A stretch of 45,488 nucleotides of DNA from an uncultured Prevotella sp. (GTDB taxonomy: Bacteria > Bacteroidota > Bacteroidia > Bacteroidales > Bacteroidaceae), in contig CAJOFE010000024.1 in NCBI GenBank assembly GCA_905233825.1, positions 1 to 45,488 on the forward strand, written 5' to 3'. Each line of letters opens with the position of its first letter. Within the stretch, counting starts at the first letter, position 1. Of the stretch, positions 1 to 8,356 are shown piece after piece. Both the position numbers and the translations under genes were made by a program. A model generated the notes under the pieces. That model worked only from the letters and a program-made list of their open reading frames with translations. It was not told the origin of the DNA and ran no database searches.

Positions 1-87
1 CTTTATGATGTCGTAAGACCAACCATGATGCCGTATGCATTTTCAGCGGTGTCCATCCCCTTATTAGCCTCGCTTTCAGCGGGTTAA
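1..87 (+). CDS. C-terminal fragment of an unidentified protein (partial)
   Basis: Frame 1 is open from the left edge for 28 codons and ends at TAA 85-87. The peptide ends with the residues IPLLASLSAG. It is too short to assign a family. An inverted repeat (59-67 with 89-97) overlaps the end of the frame, and the hairpin at 120-141 follows, which would suit the end of a plus-strand gene. A minus-strand 17-codon frame in the same place is less convincing. Coding status is an inference from the open frame only. Confidence 0.35.
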   Translation, partial: LYDVVRPTMMPYAFSAVSIPLLASLSAG

Positions 88-119
88 ACTAATAAGGTGC
101 TGGTAATCAGATACTAAAA

Positions 120-141
120 ATGGGAACCCGTAAGGTTCCCA
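120..141 (-). terminator. Intrinsic terminator of tRNA-Ser (possibly bidirectional)
   Basis: TGGGAACC and GGTTCCCA form a stem around a short loop. Read on the minus strand it lies 12 nt after the tRNA 3' end and is followed by TTTTTAG, a good rho-independent terminator. On the plus strand it could also end the partial gene at the left edge. Confidence 0.75.
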
Positions 142-152
142 TTTGTGCTATT

Positions 153-240
153 TGGCGGAGAGAGAGGGATTCGAACCCCCGGCACCTCTCAGTGCGACGG
201 TTTTCAAGACCGTTGTAATCGACCACTCTACCATCTCTCC
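153..240 (-). tRNA. tRNA-Ser(UGA)
   Basis: On the minus strand the sequence starts GGAGAGA and ends TCTCTCCGCCA, so the 7-bp acceptor stem is intact and CCA is encoded. The anticodon loop is CTTGAAA with anticodon TGA, read as serine (UCA codons). The TTCGAAT T-loop is present and the 88-nt length, with a long variable arm, fits the serine class. A -7 promoter box lies about 27 nt upstream and a terminator follows. Confidence 0.95.
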
Positions 241-266
241 TTTGATGTGGTGCTCTGAAAGCGGGT

Positions 267-275
267 GCAAAGGTA
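267..275 (-). promoter_or_regulatory. -7 promoter box for tRNA-Ser
   Basis: TACCTTTGC on the minus strand matches the Bacteroidota -7 consensus TAnnTTTG. No clear TTTG is visible at the -33 spacing. The downstream bases ACCCGCTTT are shared with two other promoters in this window. Confidence 0.65.
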
Positions 276-353
276 CTATTAATAATTGAGAATTGAGAAT
301 GGGAAATTGAGAATTATCTGCGCGTTAAGTATATTTAACTCAAACAATCCAAA

Positions 354-385
354 AACTCCTAACTCCTAACTCCTAACTCCTAACT
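354..385. repeat. 7-bp tandem repeat upstream of mutS2
   Basis: Four to five copies of the 7-mer TCCTAAC/ACTCCTA lie immediately upstream of the mutS2 -7 box, in the place where a -33 element would be. Preceding bases 283-315 repeat the word AATTGAGAA. Both belong to the short word repeats seen at many gene boundaries in this window. Confidence 0.7.
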
Positions 386-393
386 TTTTTTCG

Positions 394-402
394 TACCTTT
401 GC
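394..402 (+). promoter_or_regulatory. -7 promoter box for mutS2, abutting the start codon
   Basis: TACCTTTGC ends 3 nt before the ATG at 406. With the usual spacing the transcript would begin at or next to the start codon, implying a leaderless mRNA. Confidence 0.65.
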
Positions 403-405
403 ACC

Positions 406-2988
406 ATGATTTACCCAAGCAACTATGAACATAAGATAGGATTCCACGAGATACGGACACTACTGCGCGAGCGATGCCTGAGCACACTGGGCCAGCAGGA
501 GGTAGATGAGATGACCTTCCTGACAGACAGCGACGAGGTGAATGAACTGCTGGCACAGGTGCGTGAGTTCCGCCAACTGATGGAGATAGCCACCGACTTC
601 CCCCTGCAATATTTCTTCGATGTGCGTGAAGCTGTCAGTCGCATCCGTCTGGCAGGTACCCATTTCGAGGAGCAGGAGCTGTTTGACCTGCGCCGTTCGT
701 TAGAAACCATCAATGGCATCGTGAACTATCTGAAGGTTGAAAATCCGGAGACAGAAGAAACGAAGTTCCCTGCATTATCACGCTTGGCAGAGGGCACGCC
801 AGTGTTCCCAGCTATCGTTCGTCGCATAGACTCTATCATCGACAAGTTCGGACGCATTAAGGACGGTGCTACGATGACACTAGCCGGCATACGTCATGAA
901 CTGCAGAAGACCGAGGGCAGTATCTCACGTACATTATATACTATATTACATGCTGCCCAGCGTGATGGGCTGGTAGATAAGGATGCAGCACCAACGGTTC
1001 GTGACGGACGCTTGATGATTCCTGTGTCGCCCAGTGTGAAGCGGCGCATCAACGGCATCGTGCACGACGAGAGCGCTACGGGCAAAACGGTGTTCATCGA
1101 GCCTGCTGAGGTGGTGGAGGCCAACAATCGTGTGCGCGAGTTAGAGGCTGAGGAACGTCGCGAGATAGTGCGCATTCTTACTGTGTTCAGCGATGAGGTG
1201 CGTCCTCACGTCAAGGAGATTCTGGAGAGCTATCATTTCCTGGCACGCATCGACTTCATCCGTGCTAAGGCCGAACTGGCCAAACTGACGAAAGCCATAG
1301 AACCACAAGTGGAGGATTATCCCCACATTGACTGGATTCAGGCTATCCATCCATTGTTGGTACTCTCGTTGGCCAAGCAGGAAAAGAAAGTGGTACCTTT
1401 GGACATCGCCCTTACCATTCATCACTCACCACCCATCTCTCACCTCTTAATCATCTCCGGCCCCAATGCTGGCGGTAAGTCAGTATGTTTGAAGACAGTA
1501 GGATTGTTGCAGTACATGCTGCAATGCGGACTGCCTGTGCCCATGAGTGATCGATCGAAATGCGGTATCTTCCAGAACATCATGATTGACATTGGCGACG
1601 AGCAGAGCATCGAGGATGACCTCTCGACCTACTCCAGCCATCTGATGAATATGAAGCAGATGATTCGCTGTTGCGACGAGCGCACGTTGTTGCTCATCGA
1701 CGAGTTCGGCGGAGGAACTGAGCCCACCATCGGCGGAGCCATTGCCGAAGCCGTTCTGAAGCAGTTCTGGCAAAAGAAAACCTTTGGCGTCATCACCACT
1801 CACTATCAGAACCTGAAGCACTTCGCCGAAGACCACGAGGGTGTGGTAAACGGTGCTATGCTCTACGACCGTCATGAGATGCAGGCTCTGTTCCAACTCA
1901 GCATCGGACAGCCAGGCTCGTCGTTCGCCATTGAGATAGCCCGTAAGACAGGTCTGCCCGAAGAGGTCATCAACGATGCCAGCGACATCGTGGGCCGTGA
2001 CTACATCCAGAGCGACAAATACCTGCAGGACATTGTTCGCGACAAGCGCTATTGGGAAGGCAAGCGACAGACCATCCATCAGCATGAGAAGCGATTGGAG
2101 ATGAGAGGAGAACGGTTGGAGGCCAGCATCGAGGAAATCGAGGCCGAGCGTAAAGCCATCCTCCGACGTGCCAAGGAACAGGCAGAGGAATTGTTGGCTT
2201 CTGCTAACAAGAAGATAGAGAACGCTATCCGTGAGATTCGTGAGCAGCAGGCCGAGAAAGAGGCTACCCGTCGTATCCGTGAAGAGATGGAACAGTTCAA
2301 ACAAGAGGTAGAGGGCATCGATGCCAAGGCCAACGACGAGCTGATAGAGCGTAAGATGCGTCAGATAGAAGAGCGGAGAAAGAGGAAAGAGGAGAGAAAG
2401 AAGAACCGTCCCCAACCCCTCCCTACAGGAAAAGGAGACGACGCTCCATCCTCAGAAGGTAATTCCGCCCAAGGGGTAGGGGATGGACCTGTTCTTGGGG
2501 TAGGAAGTACCGTCCGCATCAAAGGCCTCACCAGTATTGGCACTATCGAAAAGATTGATGGCAAGCAGGCCACCATCATCTTTGGAGGCGGTATGCGCAC
2601 CAAGACGCGCCTCGATCGGTTGGAACCTGCCAAAGAGACCAAGCTTGAGCTGAGCAAAACGGAAGAGCGCAATGCCCAGATAGCAGGCTCATGGGCCAAT
2701 TTAGGTAGCGGTACCCGTGCCACCATCGACTCCAGGCGTCAGAATTTCCATCAGGACTTAGACGTGCGTGGCATGCGTGGTGATGAAGCCATCAACGCCG
2801 TCACCTATTTCATTGATGATGCCATTCTCGTCGGCATGAGCCGTGTGCGCATCCTTCACGGCACGGGCACAGGCATCCTTCGACAGCTTATCCGCCAGTA
2901 TCTGGCCACCGTACCCAATGTCACCCACTTTCGTGACGAGCATGTGCAGTTCGGCGGGGCAGGCATCACCGTTGTAGATATAGAATAA
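406..2988 (+). CDS. mutS2: Endonuclease MutS2 (MutS-family ATPase with Smr domain)
   Basis: 860 residues, slightly longer than usual for the family. MutS2 proteins lack the mismatch-recognition domain of MutS; they act in recombination control and, in Firmicutes, on collided ribosomes (RqcU). The N-terminal core and clamp are followed by the ATPase with Walker A GPNAGGKS near residue 353, Walker B LLLIDEFGGGTEP near 430 and the ITTHY motif. A long charged coiled coil (about 540-670) and a KOW-like segment lead to the C-terminal Smr domain (DVRGMRGDEA near 785; HGTGTGILR). The start MIYPSNYE lies directly behind the -7 box. Two stretches look inserted: residues about 338-347 (HHSPPISHL) and a Pro/Gly-rich linker about 667-702, both encoded by dispersed-repeat DNA. 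Family assignment is secure; cellular role is from homologues. Confidence 0.95.
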   Translation: MIYPSNYEHKIGFHEIRTLLRERCLSTLGQQEVDEMTFLTDSDEVNELLAQVREFRQLMEIATDFPLQYFFDVREAVSRIRLAGTHFEEQELFDLRRSLETINGIVNYLKVENPETEETKFPALSRLAEGTPVFPAIVRRIDSIIDKFGRIKDGATMTLAGIRHELQKTEGSISRTLYTILHAAQRDGLVDKDAAPTVRDGRLMIPVSPSVKRRINGIVHDESATGKTVFIEPAEVVEANNRVRELEAEERREIVRILTVFSDEVRPHVKEILESYHFLARIDFIRAKAELAKLTKAIEPQVEDYPHIDWIQAIHPLLVLSLAKQEKKVVPLDIALTIHHSPPISHLLIISGPNAGGKSVCLKTVGLLQYMLQCGLPVPMSDRSKCGIFQNIMIDIGDEQSIEDDLSTYSSHLMNMKQMIRCCDERTLLLIDEFGGGTEPTIGGAIAEAVLKQFWQKKTFGVITTHYQNLKHFAEDHEGVVNGAMLYDRHEMQALFQLSIGQPGSSFAIEIARKTGLPEEVINDASDIVGRDYIQSDKYLQDIVRDKRYWEGKRQTIHQHEKRLEMRGERLEASIEEIEAERKAILRRAKEQAEELLASANKKIENAIREIREQQAEKEATRRIREEMEQFKQEVEGIDAKANDELIERKMRQIEERRKRKEERKKNRPQPLPTGKGDDAPSSEGNSAQGVGDGPVLGVGSTVRIKGLTSIGTIEKIDGKQATIIFGGGMRTKTRLDRLEPAKETKLELSKTEERNAQIAGSWANLGSGTRATIDSRRQNFHQDLDVRGMRGDEAINAVTYFIDDAILVGMSRVRILHGTGTGILRQLIRQYLATVPNVTHFRDEHVQFGGAGITVVDIE

Positions 2989-3046
2989 TGGGGATGTTAA
3001 AAGTTAAAAAACATTCCTAAAATTGACATAAATCAAGAATATTATA

Positions 3047-3060
3047 TTGTGCGCGCACAA
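3047..3060. repeat. 14-bp perfect palindrome
   Basis: TTGTGCGCGCACAA reads the same on both strands and lies in the AT-rich gap 58 nt after mutS2 and about 40 nt upstream of the next -7 box. It could be an operator; no regulator is assigned. Confidence 0.6.
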
Positions 3061-3098
3061 AATCGGAAGTGCTTAGCTCCCGACTCTCAACTCTTTTG

Positions 3099-3107
3099 TA
3101 CCTTTGC
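3099..3107 (+). promoter_or_regulatory. -7 promoter box for the lysozyme-like gene
   Basis: TACCTTTGC followed by ACCCGGCTTCTTTAAAAAAT, very similar to the start of the SRP RNA transcript near 40966. A roughly 90-nt leader follows before the chosen start codon. Confidence 0.6.
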
Positions 3108-3210
3108 ACCCGGCTTCTTTAAAAAATGCCCTTCACTCGTGACGAGCTCGGGGCAGAAAGCACAGATAAACGAGGGCCTTGGCAAAGCCCCACAAATGAT
3201 AATAGAGAAT

Positions 3211-3645
3211 ATGAAAAGATTAGTAAAGATGTTAAGTCTGAGCTTGTCGATTCTGACCCTGATGCCCCTACAAGCCGGGGCTGCCAATGGAAATGACAAC
3301 TCAGAACAGTTTGATTGGACCCCCGTGATGGAGGCTATCATACTGGTAGAGAGCGAAGGAAATCCAAACGCCGTGAGTGGGAACTCGGTAGGCGCGATGC
3401 AGATCACTCCCATCCTCGTACGCGAGTGTAACAACATCCTCAAGTCGAGGGGCAGTGAAAAGCGGTACACCATGGCCGACCGCTATGATGTGGAGAAATC
3501 GAAAGAGATGTTCCTTCTGATTCAGTCGCAGTACAACAAGACGAACGATGTCGAAAAGGCTATTCGCACCTGGAACGGCGGGCCCAATTACAGTGTAAGG
3601 GCAACCAACCGCTACTACCAGAAGGTACTGAGACGTATGAAATAG
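3211..3645 (+). CDS. Exported lysozyme-like / lytic transglycosylase-fold protein
   Basis: About 144 residues from the chosen ATG. A signal peptide is evident (MKRLVKMLSLSLSILTLMPL then QAGA). The mature part resembles small SLT-like proteins: AIILVESEGNPNAVSG supplies the glutamate of the E-S motif, then VGAMQIT, and near the C-terminus TWNGGPNY, the usual order of lysozyme-fold motifs. It probably acts on peptidoglycan in the periplasm. The frame stays open upstream to 3049, but that part covers the promoter, so a start at 3211 (or 3196, MIIEN) is preferred. It stands alone between mutS2 and lemA, ended by a strong hairpin. Substrate and activity are inferred. Confidence 0.75.
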   Translation: MKRLVKMLSLSLSILTLMPLQAGAANGNDNSEQFDWTPVMEAIILVESEGNPNAVSGNSVGAMQITPILVRECNNILKSRGSEKRYTMADRYDVEKSKEMFLLIQSQYNKTNDVEKAIRTWNGGPNYSVRATNRYYQKVLRRMK

Positions 3646-3674
3646 GCAAAAGAGATTGCTTTATTGAACTATAC

Positions 3675-3719
3675 AAATCCGGTTGCAGGCTGACAAAAAG
3701 GCCATGCGACCGGATTTTA
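3675..3719 (+). terminator. Intrinsic terminator after the lysozyme-like gene
   Basis: AAATCCGGT pairs with ACCGGATTT and the stem continues inside with GCA/TGC and GGC/GCC. It is followed by a T-rich stretch (TATTT) and lies 30 nt after the stop codon. Confidence 0.75.
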
Positions 3720-3740
3720 TTTACAAAAAAACTTAAAACC

Positions 3741-3773
3741 TTTGGCTGTACCAAACTTTAGCACTATATTTGC
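3741..3773 (+). promoter_or_regulatory. Promoter of lemA-htpX
   Basis: TTTG at 3741-3744, exactly 20 nt, then TATATTTGC at 3765-3773: a full match to the Bacteroidota consensus. The lemA start codon is about 40 nt downstream. Confidence 0.85.
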
Positions 3774-3812
3774 AGGGCGAATGAATGTATAACCCTTTAA
3801 ACGTATAGAATT

Positions 3813-4376
3813 ATGACAGCTTTAATTATTGTTATTGCAGTCGTCGTACTGCTTGTATTGGTGGTCGTTGGTATCTACAACAGCCTGGTGAAACTGCGCA
3901 ACAATCGCGAGAATGCCTTTGCCAACATCGACGTGCAGCTGAAGCAGCGTCATGACCTTATTCCACAGCTCGTGGCTACTGTGAAAGGCTATGCCCAGCA
4001 TGAGAAAGAACTGCTGACCCGTGTCACCGAGGCTCGTGCTGCAGCTATGAGCGCTACGGGCATCAACGACAAGATTCAGGCCGAGAACCAGCTCTCAAGT
4101 GCTCTTGCAGGTCTGAAAGTGAGCCTTGAGGCTTATCCTGACCTGAAAGCCAACCAGAACTTCCTGCAGCTTCAGGAAGAGATCAGCGACATCGAGAACA
4201 AGCTGGCCGCTACTCGCCGTTACTTCAACACCGCTACCCGTGAGTTGAACAACAAGGTGCAGACCTTCCCGTCGAACATTCTTGCCGGCATGTTTGGCTT
4301 CCAGAAGGAGCCTATGTTCGAGGTACCCAAGGAGGAGCGTGCCTCAATGGAGAAAGCCCCTGAAATCTCATTCTAA
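3813..4376 (+). CDS. lemA: LemA family membrane protein
   Basis: 187 residues. One N-terminal membrane helix (LIIVIAVVVLLVLVVVGIYN) is followed by the LemA signature: NRENAFANIDVQLKQRHDLIP, then a long helical domain with AQHEKELLTRVTEAR. LemA proteins are anchored in the inner membrane with a coiled helical body on the outside; their biochemical role is not settled. The neighbour 43 nt downstream is an M48 protease, a pairing very common in bacteria and suggesting a shared role in envelope quality control. The family call is secure and length is typical. Confidence 0.93.
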   Translation: MTALIIVIAVVVLLVLVVVGIYNSLVKLRNNRENAFANIDVQLKQRHDLIPQLVATVKGYAQHEKELLTRVTEARAAAMSATGINDKIQAENQLSSALAGLKVSLEAYPDLKANQNFLQLQEEISDIENKLAATRRYFNTATRELNNKVQTFPSNILAGMFGFQKEPMFEVPKEERASMEKAPEISF

Positions 4377-4418
4377 AGTCTATAGTCTGTAGTCTAAAGT
4401 CAGAATCTATAGTCAAGA
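4376..4418. repeat. Short word repeat between lemA and htpX
   Basis: The word AGTCTATAGTC/AGTCTGTAGTC is repeated with small changes across the whole intergenic gap. A similar word (GACTATAGACTATAGATTTTAG) fills the gap at 42250-42285. Confidence 0.6.
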
Positions 4419-4419
4419 A

Positions 4420-5430
4420 ATGAAATACGTAGGAATGCACTCCCTTATCCAGCGCAACAACACGCTGAGCGTGGTGTTGCTGCTGGGTTTCCCTGCCATC
4501 CTGCTGGGTGCGGTGTGGCTGTTCATGGCCGCCATCAACTACTTCGGCAACAGTAGTGGCTATGATGAGTATGGCTACTCGCAGAATTTCCTCGATACCG
4601 ATGCCGTGAACTATTCGTTCATGAACGTCCTGCCGTGGGTCATCGGTGGCGTGGCACTCTGGTTTGTCATTGCCTACTTCTCGAACACATCGATGATTCG
4701 CCATGCTGTGAAGGCCGAGCCGCTGATGCGTCGCGACAACCCACGCGTATATAATATTGTGGAGAACCTCACCATGGCCTGTGGCATGCCAATGCCTCAG
4801 ATCAATATTGTCGATGACCCACAGCTGAACGCCTTTGCCTCGGGCATCGACGAAAAGACCTATACCGTCACCGTGACTACAGGCCTGATGGAGCGTCTCG
4901 ACGATGACGAGCTGGCAGGTGTCATCGGCCACGAGCTGACGCACATCCGCAACAAGGACACGCGCCTGCTCATAACTAGCATCGTCTTCGTAGGCATTAT
5001 CAGCACCGTGATGGCGCTGTTGGTACGTATGCTGTGGAACACGTTCCTTTGGGGAGGTGGCAACCGTCGCAGTAGCAACGGAAAGAACAACGGCCTGAGT
5101 ATTGTTGTGGTGATGCTTATCGGCGTGGTATGTGCAGCCATCGCCTACCTGTTCACCTTGCTCACCCGCTTTGCCATCTCGCGCAAACGTGAGTTCATGG
5201 CCGATGCCGGAGGTGCAGAGCTGTGTGGCAATCCGCTGGCGTTGGCATCGGCACTGCGTAAGATCTCAGGTGATCCAGGACTGCAGAATGTAGGGCGCGA
5301 CGACATCGCACAGATGTATATCATCCATCCGCAGGCTCTCAGTGGTGGCAGCATATCGGGCTTCTTCAACAAGCTCTTCAGCACCCACCCCAGCACAGAG
5401 GAGCGCATCCGCTTGCTGGAACAGTATTAA
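4420..5430 (+). CDS. htpX: HtpX-like M48 family zinc metalloprotease
   Basis: 336 residues. Two N-terminal membrane segments (about residues 18-40 and 73-91) precede the M48 domain. The zinc site is GHELTHIRNKDTRL (HExxH near residues 170-174); the third ligand is in EFMADAGGAEL near 262. Two further helices lie between them (about 187-205 and 226-246). HtpX proteases degrade misfolded inner-membrane proteins with the active site facing the cytoplasm. It is probably cotranscribed with lemA. The N-terminus MKYVGMHSLIQRN is longer than in E. coli HtpX, which is usual for the Bacteroidota form. Confidence 0.9.
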   Translation: MKYVGMHSLIQRNNTLSVVLLLGFPAILLGAVWLFMAAINYFGNSSGYDEYGYSQNFLDTDAVNYSFMNVLPWVIGGVALWFVIAYFSNTSMIRHAVKAEPLMRRDNPRVYNIVENLTMACGMPMPQINIVDDPQLNAFASGIDEKTYTVTVTTGLMERLDDDELAGVIGHELTHIRNKDTRLLITSIVFVGIISTVMALLVRMLWNTFLWGGGNRRSSNGKNNGLSIVVVMLIGVVCAAIAYLFTLLTRFAISRKREFMADAGGAELCGNPLALASALRKISGDPGLQNVGRDDIAQMYIIHPQALSGGSISGFFNKLFSTHPSTEERIRLLEQY

Positions 5431-5482
5431 AGAATTGAGAATTGAAGGAAGATAATTGAGAGTTAAGACTGTACTAAACCGT

Positions 5483-6223
5483 GTGAAACCGTGGCTCTCT
5501 GCTGGGCTCAGCAAAGTGCTATTGCTGCTGTGCTTATTGATGGTGGCCGAACAGGCTGATGCCCAGCGCCGTCGCACTACTCGTCGTCGTACTACGCGTC
5601 GTACGGCTGTACAGCGTGGGGGCAACCATCACCAGCAACGCATCGCTCAGTTTGAGCGCGAGGGTGGCATCGACTCCACCACCGTCGTCATGCTGGGCAA
5701 CAGCCTCACTGAGAACGGTAAGGACTGGCAAGAGCGCATCGGCACCACCCGCAAGATTGTGAATCGTGGCATCATCGGCGACAACACCGTGGGCATGACC
5801 GAGCGCCTCTATCAGATTACTCCCTTCAAGCCCAAGGCCATCTTCCTCATGGCAGGCATCAACGACATGGTGGGTAATACCACAGCCGAGCAGGTGGCTC
5901 AGCATGTCATCACACTCATCGAGCATATCCGCTCGCAAGCCCCTCAGACCCAGCTCTTTGTAGAGAGCATCCTGCCCATTGACGAGACTGATGGCCGATG
6001 GAAGACGCTGGCTGGCCGCACGGACGACATCCCCTTTGCCAATATGCTCATCAAGGCCTACTGCGAGACCCACGACATCACTTTCATCGATATCTTCTCA
6101 CGCATGACCCGTGGACGCAGCAATCAGTTACGGGCAGAGTTGAGCGGCGACGGTCTGCATCTCACTGAGCAGGGCTATCGCGTCTGGGCCTTCGAGCTGA
6201 AGAAATACATCAATCGCCTCTAA
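5483..6223 (+). CDS. Exported SGNH/GDSL-type hydrolase
   Basis: About 247 residues. The catalytic blocks are all present: block I VMLGNSLTE (GNSL variant of GDSL), block II glycine in RGIIGDNTVGM, block III MAGINDM and block V DGLHLTEQGY with the Asp-His pair. The N-terminus is a signal peptide ending QADAQ, followed by a very basic RRRTTRRRTTRR linker. Such enzymes are periplasmic or surface esterases, often deacetylating glycans or lipids. The start is uncertain: GTG at 5483 gives a good signal peptide, TTG at 5456 lies inside an AATTGAGAATTG word repeat. The 52-nt gap to htpX may still allow cotranscription. Substrate unknown. Confidence 0.8.
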   Translation: MKPWLSAGLSKVLLLLCLLMVAEQADAQRRRTTRRRTTRRTAVQRGGNHHQQRIAQFEREGGIDSTTVVMLGNSLTENGKDWQERIGTTRKIVNRGIIGDNTVGMTERLYQITPFKPKAIFLMAGINDMVGNTTAEQVAQHVITLIEHIRSQAPQTQLFVESILPIDETDGRWKTLAGRTDDIPFANMLIKAYCETHDITFIDIFSRMTRGRSNQLRAELSGDGLHLTEQGYRVWAFELKKYINRL

Positions 6224-6242
6224 CTTCTAACCCCTCACCACC

Positions 6243-7250
6243 ATGAAACGAATCATCGAGTGCGTCCCCAACTTCAGCGAGGGGCGCGATATGTCTGTTA
6301 TCCGTCAGATTACCGATGCCATCGAGAGTGTTGAAGGCATCCGTTTGCTTCATGTTGATCCGGGCGAAGCCGCCAACCGTACTGTCGTCACCTTCGTGGG
6401 TAGTCCTGAAGATGTGGTAGAAGCAGCATTCCGTGGTGCGAAGAAAGCCGCTGAGGTCATCGACATGAGGCATCACCACGGCACTCATCCTCGCATCGGA
6501 GCTACCGATGTTCTGCCCCTTATCCCCGTCAGTGGCATCACGCTTGAGGAGTGTGCCATCTTGGCACGACAGTTAGCCGAGCGTATGGCTCGCGAGGCTG
6601 GCATCCCCTGCTATGCCTACGAGGCTGCAGCCCTTCGCCCTGACCATAGGAACCTTGCCGACTGTCGTGCTGGTGAGTACGAGGCATTGGAAAAGAAACT
6701 TGCTGATGCCGATTTCATGCCGCCACTCACTCCCCCTTCATCCTTCACCACTCACCCACTAAAATGCGGCATTTCCGTCGTGGGTGCCCGCGACTTCCTC
6801 ATCGCCATCAACTGGAACTTGAACACTACTAACACTAGCATCGCCAAGGCCATTGCTACCGATGTGCGCGAGAAGGGGCGTCCTGACCGTCCTGACATGC
6901 TTCCAAGCACCAAGGCCATCGGCTGGTACATCGAGGAATACGGTATTGCACAAGTGTCGATGAACATGACCAACTTCCACGTCACGCCACTCCACCTGGC
7001 TTACGAAGGAGTGTGCCATAGTGCTGAGCGACACGGTGTCCGCGTTACGGGCACAGAGATTATCGGCCTTGTGCCGAAGCAGGCGCTTACCGATGCAGGC
7101 CGTTATTTTTTAGAGAAGCAACATCTCCCCACTGACATCTCTGAGGAGGACATCATCAAGATGGCCGTCAAGACCATGAATCTCGACGACCTTTGTCCCT
7201 TCGACCCTCGAAAAAAGGTCATCGAGTATCTGATGGAGGAAAACAAATAA
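6243..7250 (+). CDS. ftcD: Glutamate formimidoyltransferase
   Basis: 335 residues. The enzyme moves the formimino group from N-formiminoglutamate, a histidine breakdown product, to tetrahydrofolate in the cytoplasm. Seen in the sequence: IIECVPNFSEGRD at the N-terminus, the HHHGTHPRIGATDVLPLIP block with the catalytic histidine, GIPCYAYEAA and the C-terminal half ending NLDDLCPFDPRKKVIEYL. It is the transferase part only, without the cyclodeaminase domain found in mammalian FTCD. Residues about 160-174 (PPLTPPSSFTTHPL) come from a CACTCAC-type dispersed repeat. No other hut gene is visible in the window; a strong terminator follows. Confidence 0.92.
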   Translation: MKRIIECVPNFSEGRDMSVIRQITDAIESVEGIRLLHVDPGEAANRTVVTFVGSPEDVVEAAFRGAKKAAEVIDMRHHHGTHPRIGATDVLPLIPVSGITLEECAILARQLAERMAREAGIPCYAYEAAALRPDHRNLADCRAGEYEALEKKLADADFMPPLTPPSSFTTHPLKCGISVVGARDFLIAINWNLNTTNTSIAKAIATDVREKGRPDRPDMLPSTKAIGWYIEEYGIAQVSMNMTNFHVTPLHLAYEGVCHSAERHGVRVTGTEIIGLVPKQALTDAGRYFLEKQHLPTDISEEDIIKMAVKTMNLDDLCPFDPRKKVIEYLMEENK

Positions 7251-7251
7251 A

Positions 7252-7277
7252 CAAGGGGCGCATCACTGCGCCCCTTG
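7252..7277 (+). terminator. Intrinsic terminator after ftcD
   Basis: CAAGGGGCGC, loop ATCACT, GCGCCCCTTG: a perfect 10-bp stem directly after the stop codon. The following bases are only weakly T-rich (CTGTTT). It may also serve the convergent minus-strand operon. Confidence 0.75.
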
Positions 7278-7320
7278 CTGTTTCCCCAGGGAGAGATTCT
7301 ATGAATTCTTTACGCTTATT

Positions 7321-8322
7321 TTACATTTCTTCTAATCTCTTCGCACCCAACTTCAGCAAATCGCTCACGTATTGGCTTCTGCCAGTCAGTTGCGTGGCCA
7401 CATACTGCAAGCGCTTGGCACAGACCCCACGCTCGTCTTCTTCCAACCGGTTGGCATGTTTACATAGGTCAAGCAGCATGCTTGCCGCCACAATCCTCTC
7501 CTCATTCAACCCTTCGCTAATAACATTGCTTTTATTCAACAGCTTTTGCGTAATCAGGCCGAAGAGGCGATGCCAATCAGCATTGCTCAGATGACTCACT
7601 CCGCGTTGCATTGCTAAGGACATCCATGTCTCTGTATTGCCGTTGAAGGGGATGTCTTCCTCTTGATGTCCGAATGCATCTTTCAACTGGTGCTTGAAGA
7701 TGTCTTCGCCCAGAACATCAGGCCGCAACGCTGTGCCCATAATGTTTATAGGATCAACTGTTGCAATGCCAGATGAGGTCTTAGGCTGCTGGCCATAGAC
7801 ATAGACGAGTTTTGCCGTATAGACCTCGGGGTTGTCGGCATTGCTCCACTCGGCGGCATAGCAGGTACGATAACCTTTGTGCTTCTTGTCGTTGAAGTTG
7901 GCAATGTAGTAGGTACTGTTCTTCATGCTTCCGATGAGGACAGCATCGTCGTCATCCCTCCAGATGCTCCACATGCGACGCAGACCGAGGTCGTGGACGA
8001 GCGCTGAGTCAAGCTCGAGTTTTTCGTTGCCAGTTTCTTCTTCAAACATTGATGTTTTGCTGGCCTCGTTTCTGAAAGCATCCTTCAGTGTTTCGGACAC
8101 GGAATGCTGATACCTTCTCTCCACCTTGATAGTGATAACTTTGCTCTCGATGGCGATGCCGTTCGCGTCCACTTTCGCTGTATTATGCTCTCCTACCTTG
8201 GTGACGCCCGCTAATTCGTCGGCTACTTCCTGAAACGCCTTCTTGATTTGCTCTTGTGACGAGGCGGTTGGCACGATTGCCATTATGGCAACGGCTGCGA
8301 TGATGATACTTTTTGCTTTCAT
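7321..8322 (-). CDS. Exported protein of unknown function in the ECF sigma operon
   Basis: 333 residues with a clear signal peptide (MKAKSIIIAAVAIMAIVPTASSQ). I do not recognise the family. The body alternates strands and charged helices, contains a DDDDAVLIG stretch and a long helical C-terminus (LLDLCKHANRLEEDERGVCAKRL). As the third gene after the sigma factor and anti-sigma gene (34 nt gap) it is probably part of that regulon, a periplasmic effector or sensor. Function is not inferable from the sequence alone. Confidence 0.7.
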   Translation of the reverse strand: MKAKSIIIAAVAIMAIVPTASSQEQIKKAFQEVADELAGVTKVGEHNTAKVDANGIAIESKVITIKVERRYQHSVSETLKDAFRNEASKTSMFEEETGNEKLELDSALVHDLGLRRMWSIWRDDDDAVLIGSMKNSTYYIANFNDKKHKGYRTCYAAEWSNADNPEVYTAKLVYVYGQQPKTSSGIATVDPINIMGTALRPDVLGEDIFKHQLKDAFGHQEEDIPFNGNTETWMSLAMQRGVSHLSNADWHRLFGLITQKLLNKSNVISEGLNEERIVAASMLLDLCKHANRLEEDERGVCAKRLQYVATQLTGRSQYVSDLLKLGAKRLEEM

Positions 8323-8356
8323 TGTTGTATGGTTTTTTATGAGTTTATGAGTTGTA

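Noticed and set aside
1480..2415. 311-codon open frame antisense to mutS2
   Set aside because: It mirrors a conserved coding region and encodes a leucine-rich sequence typical of antisense frames; mutS2 motifs are intact.
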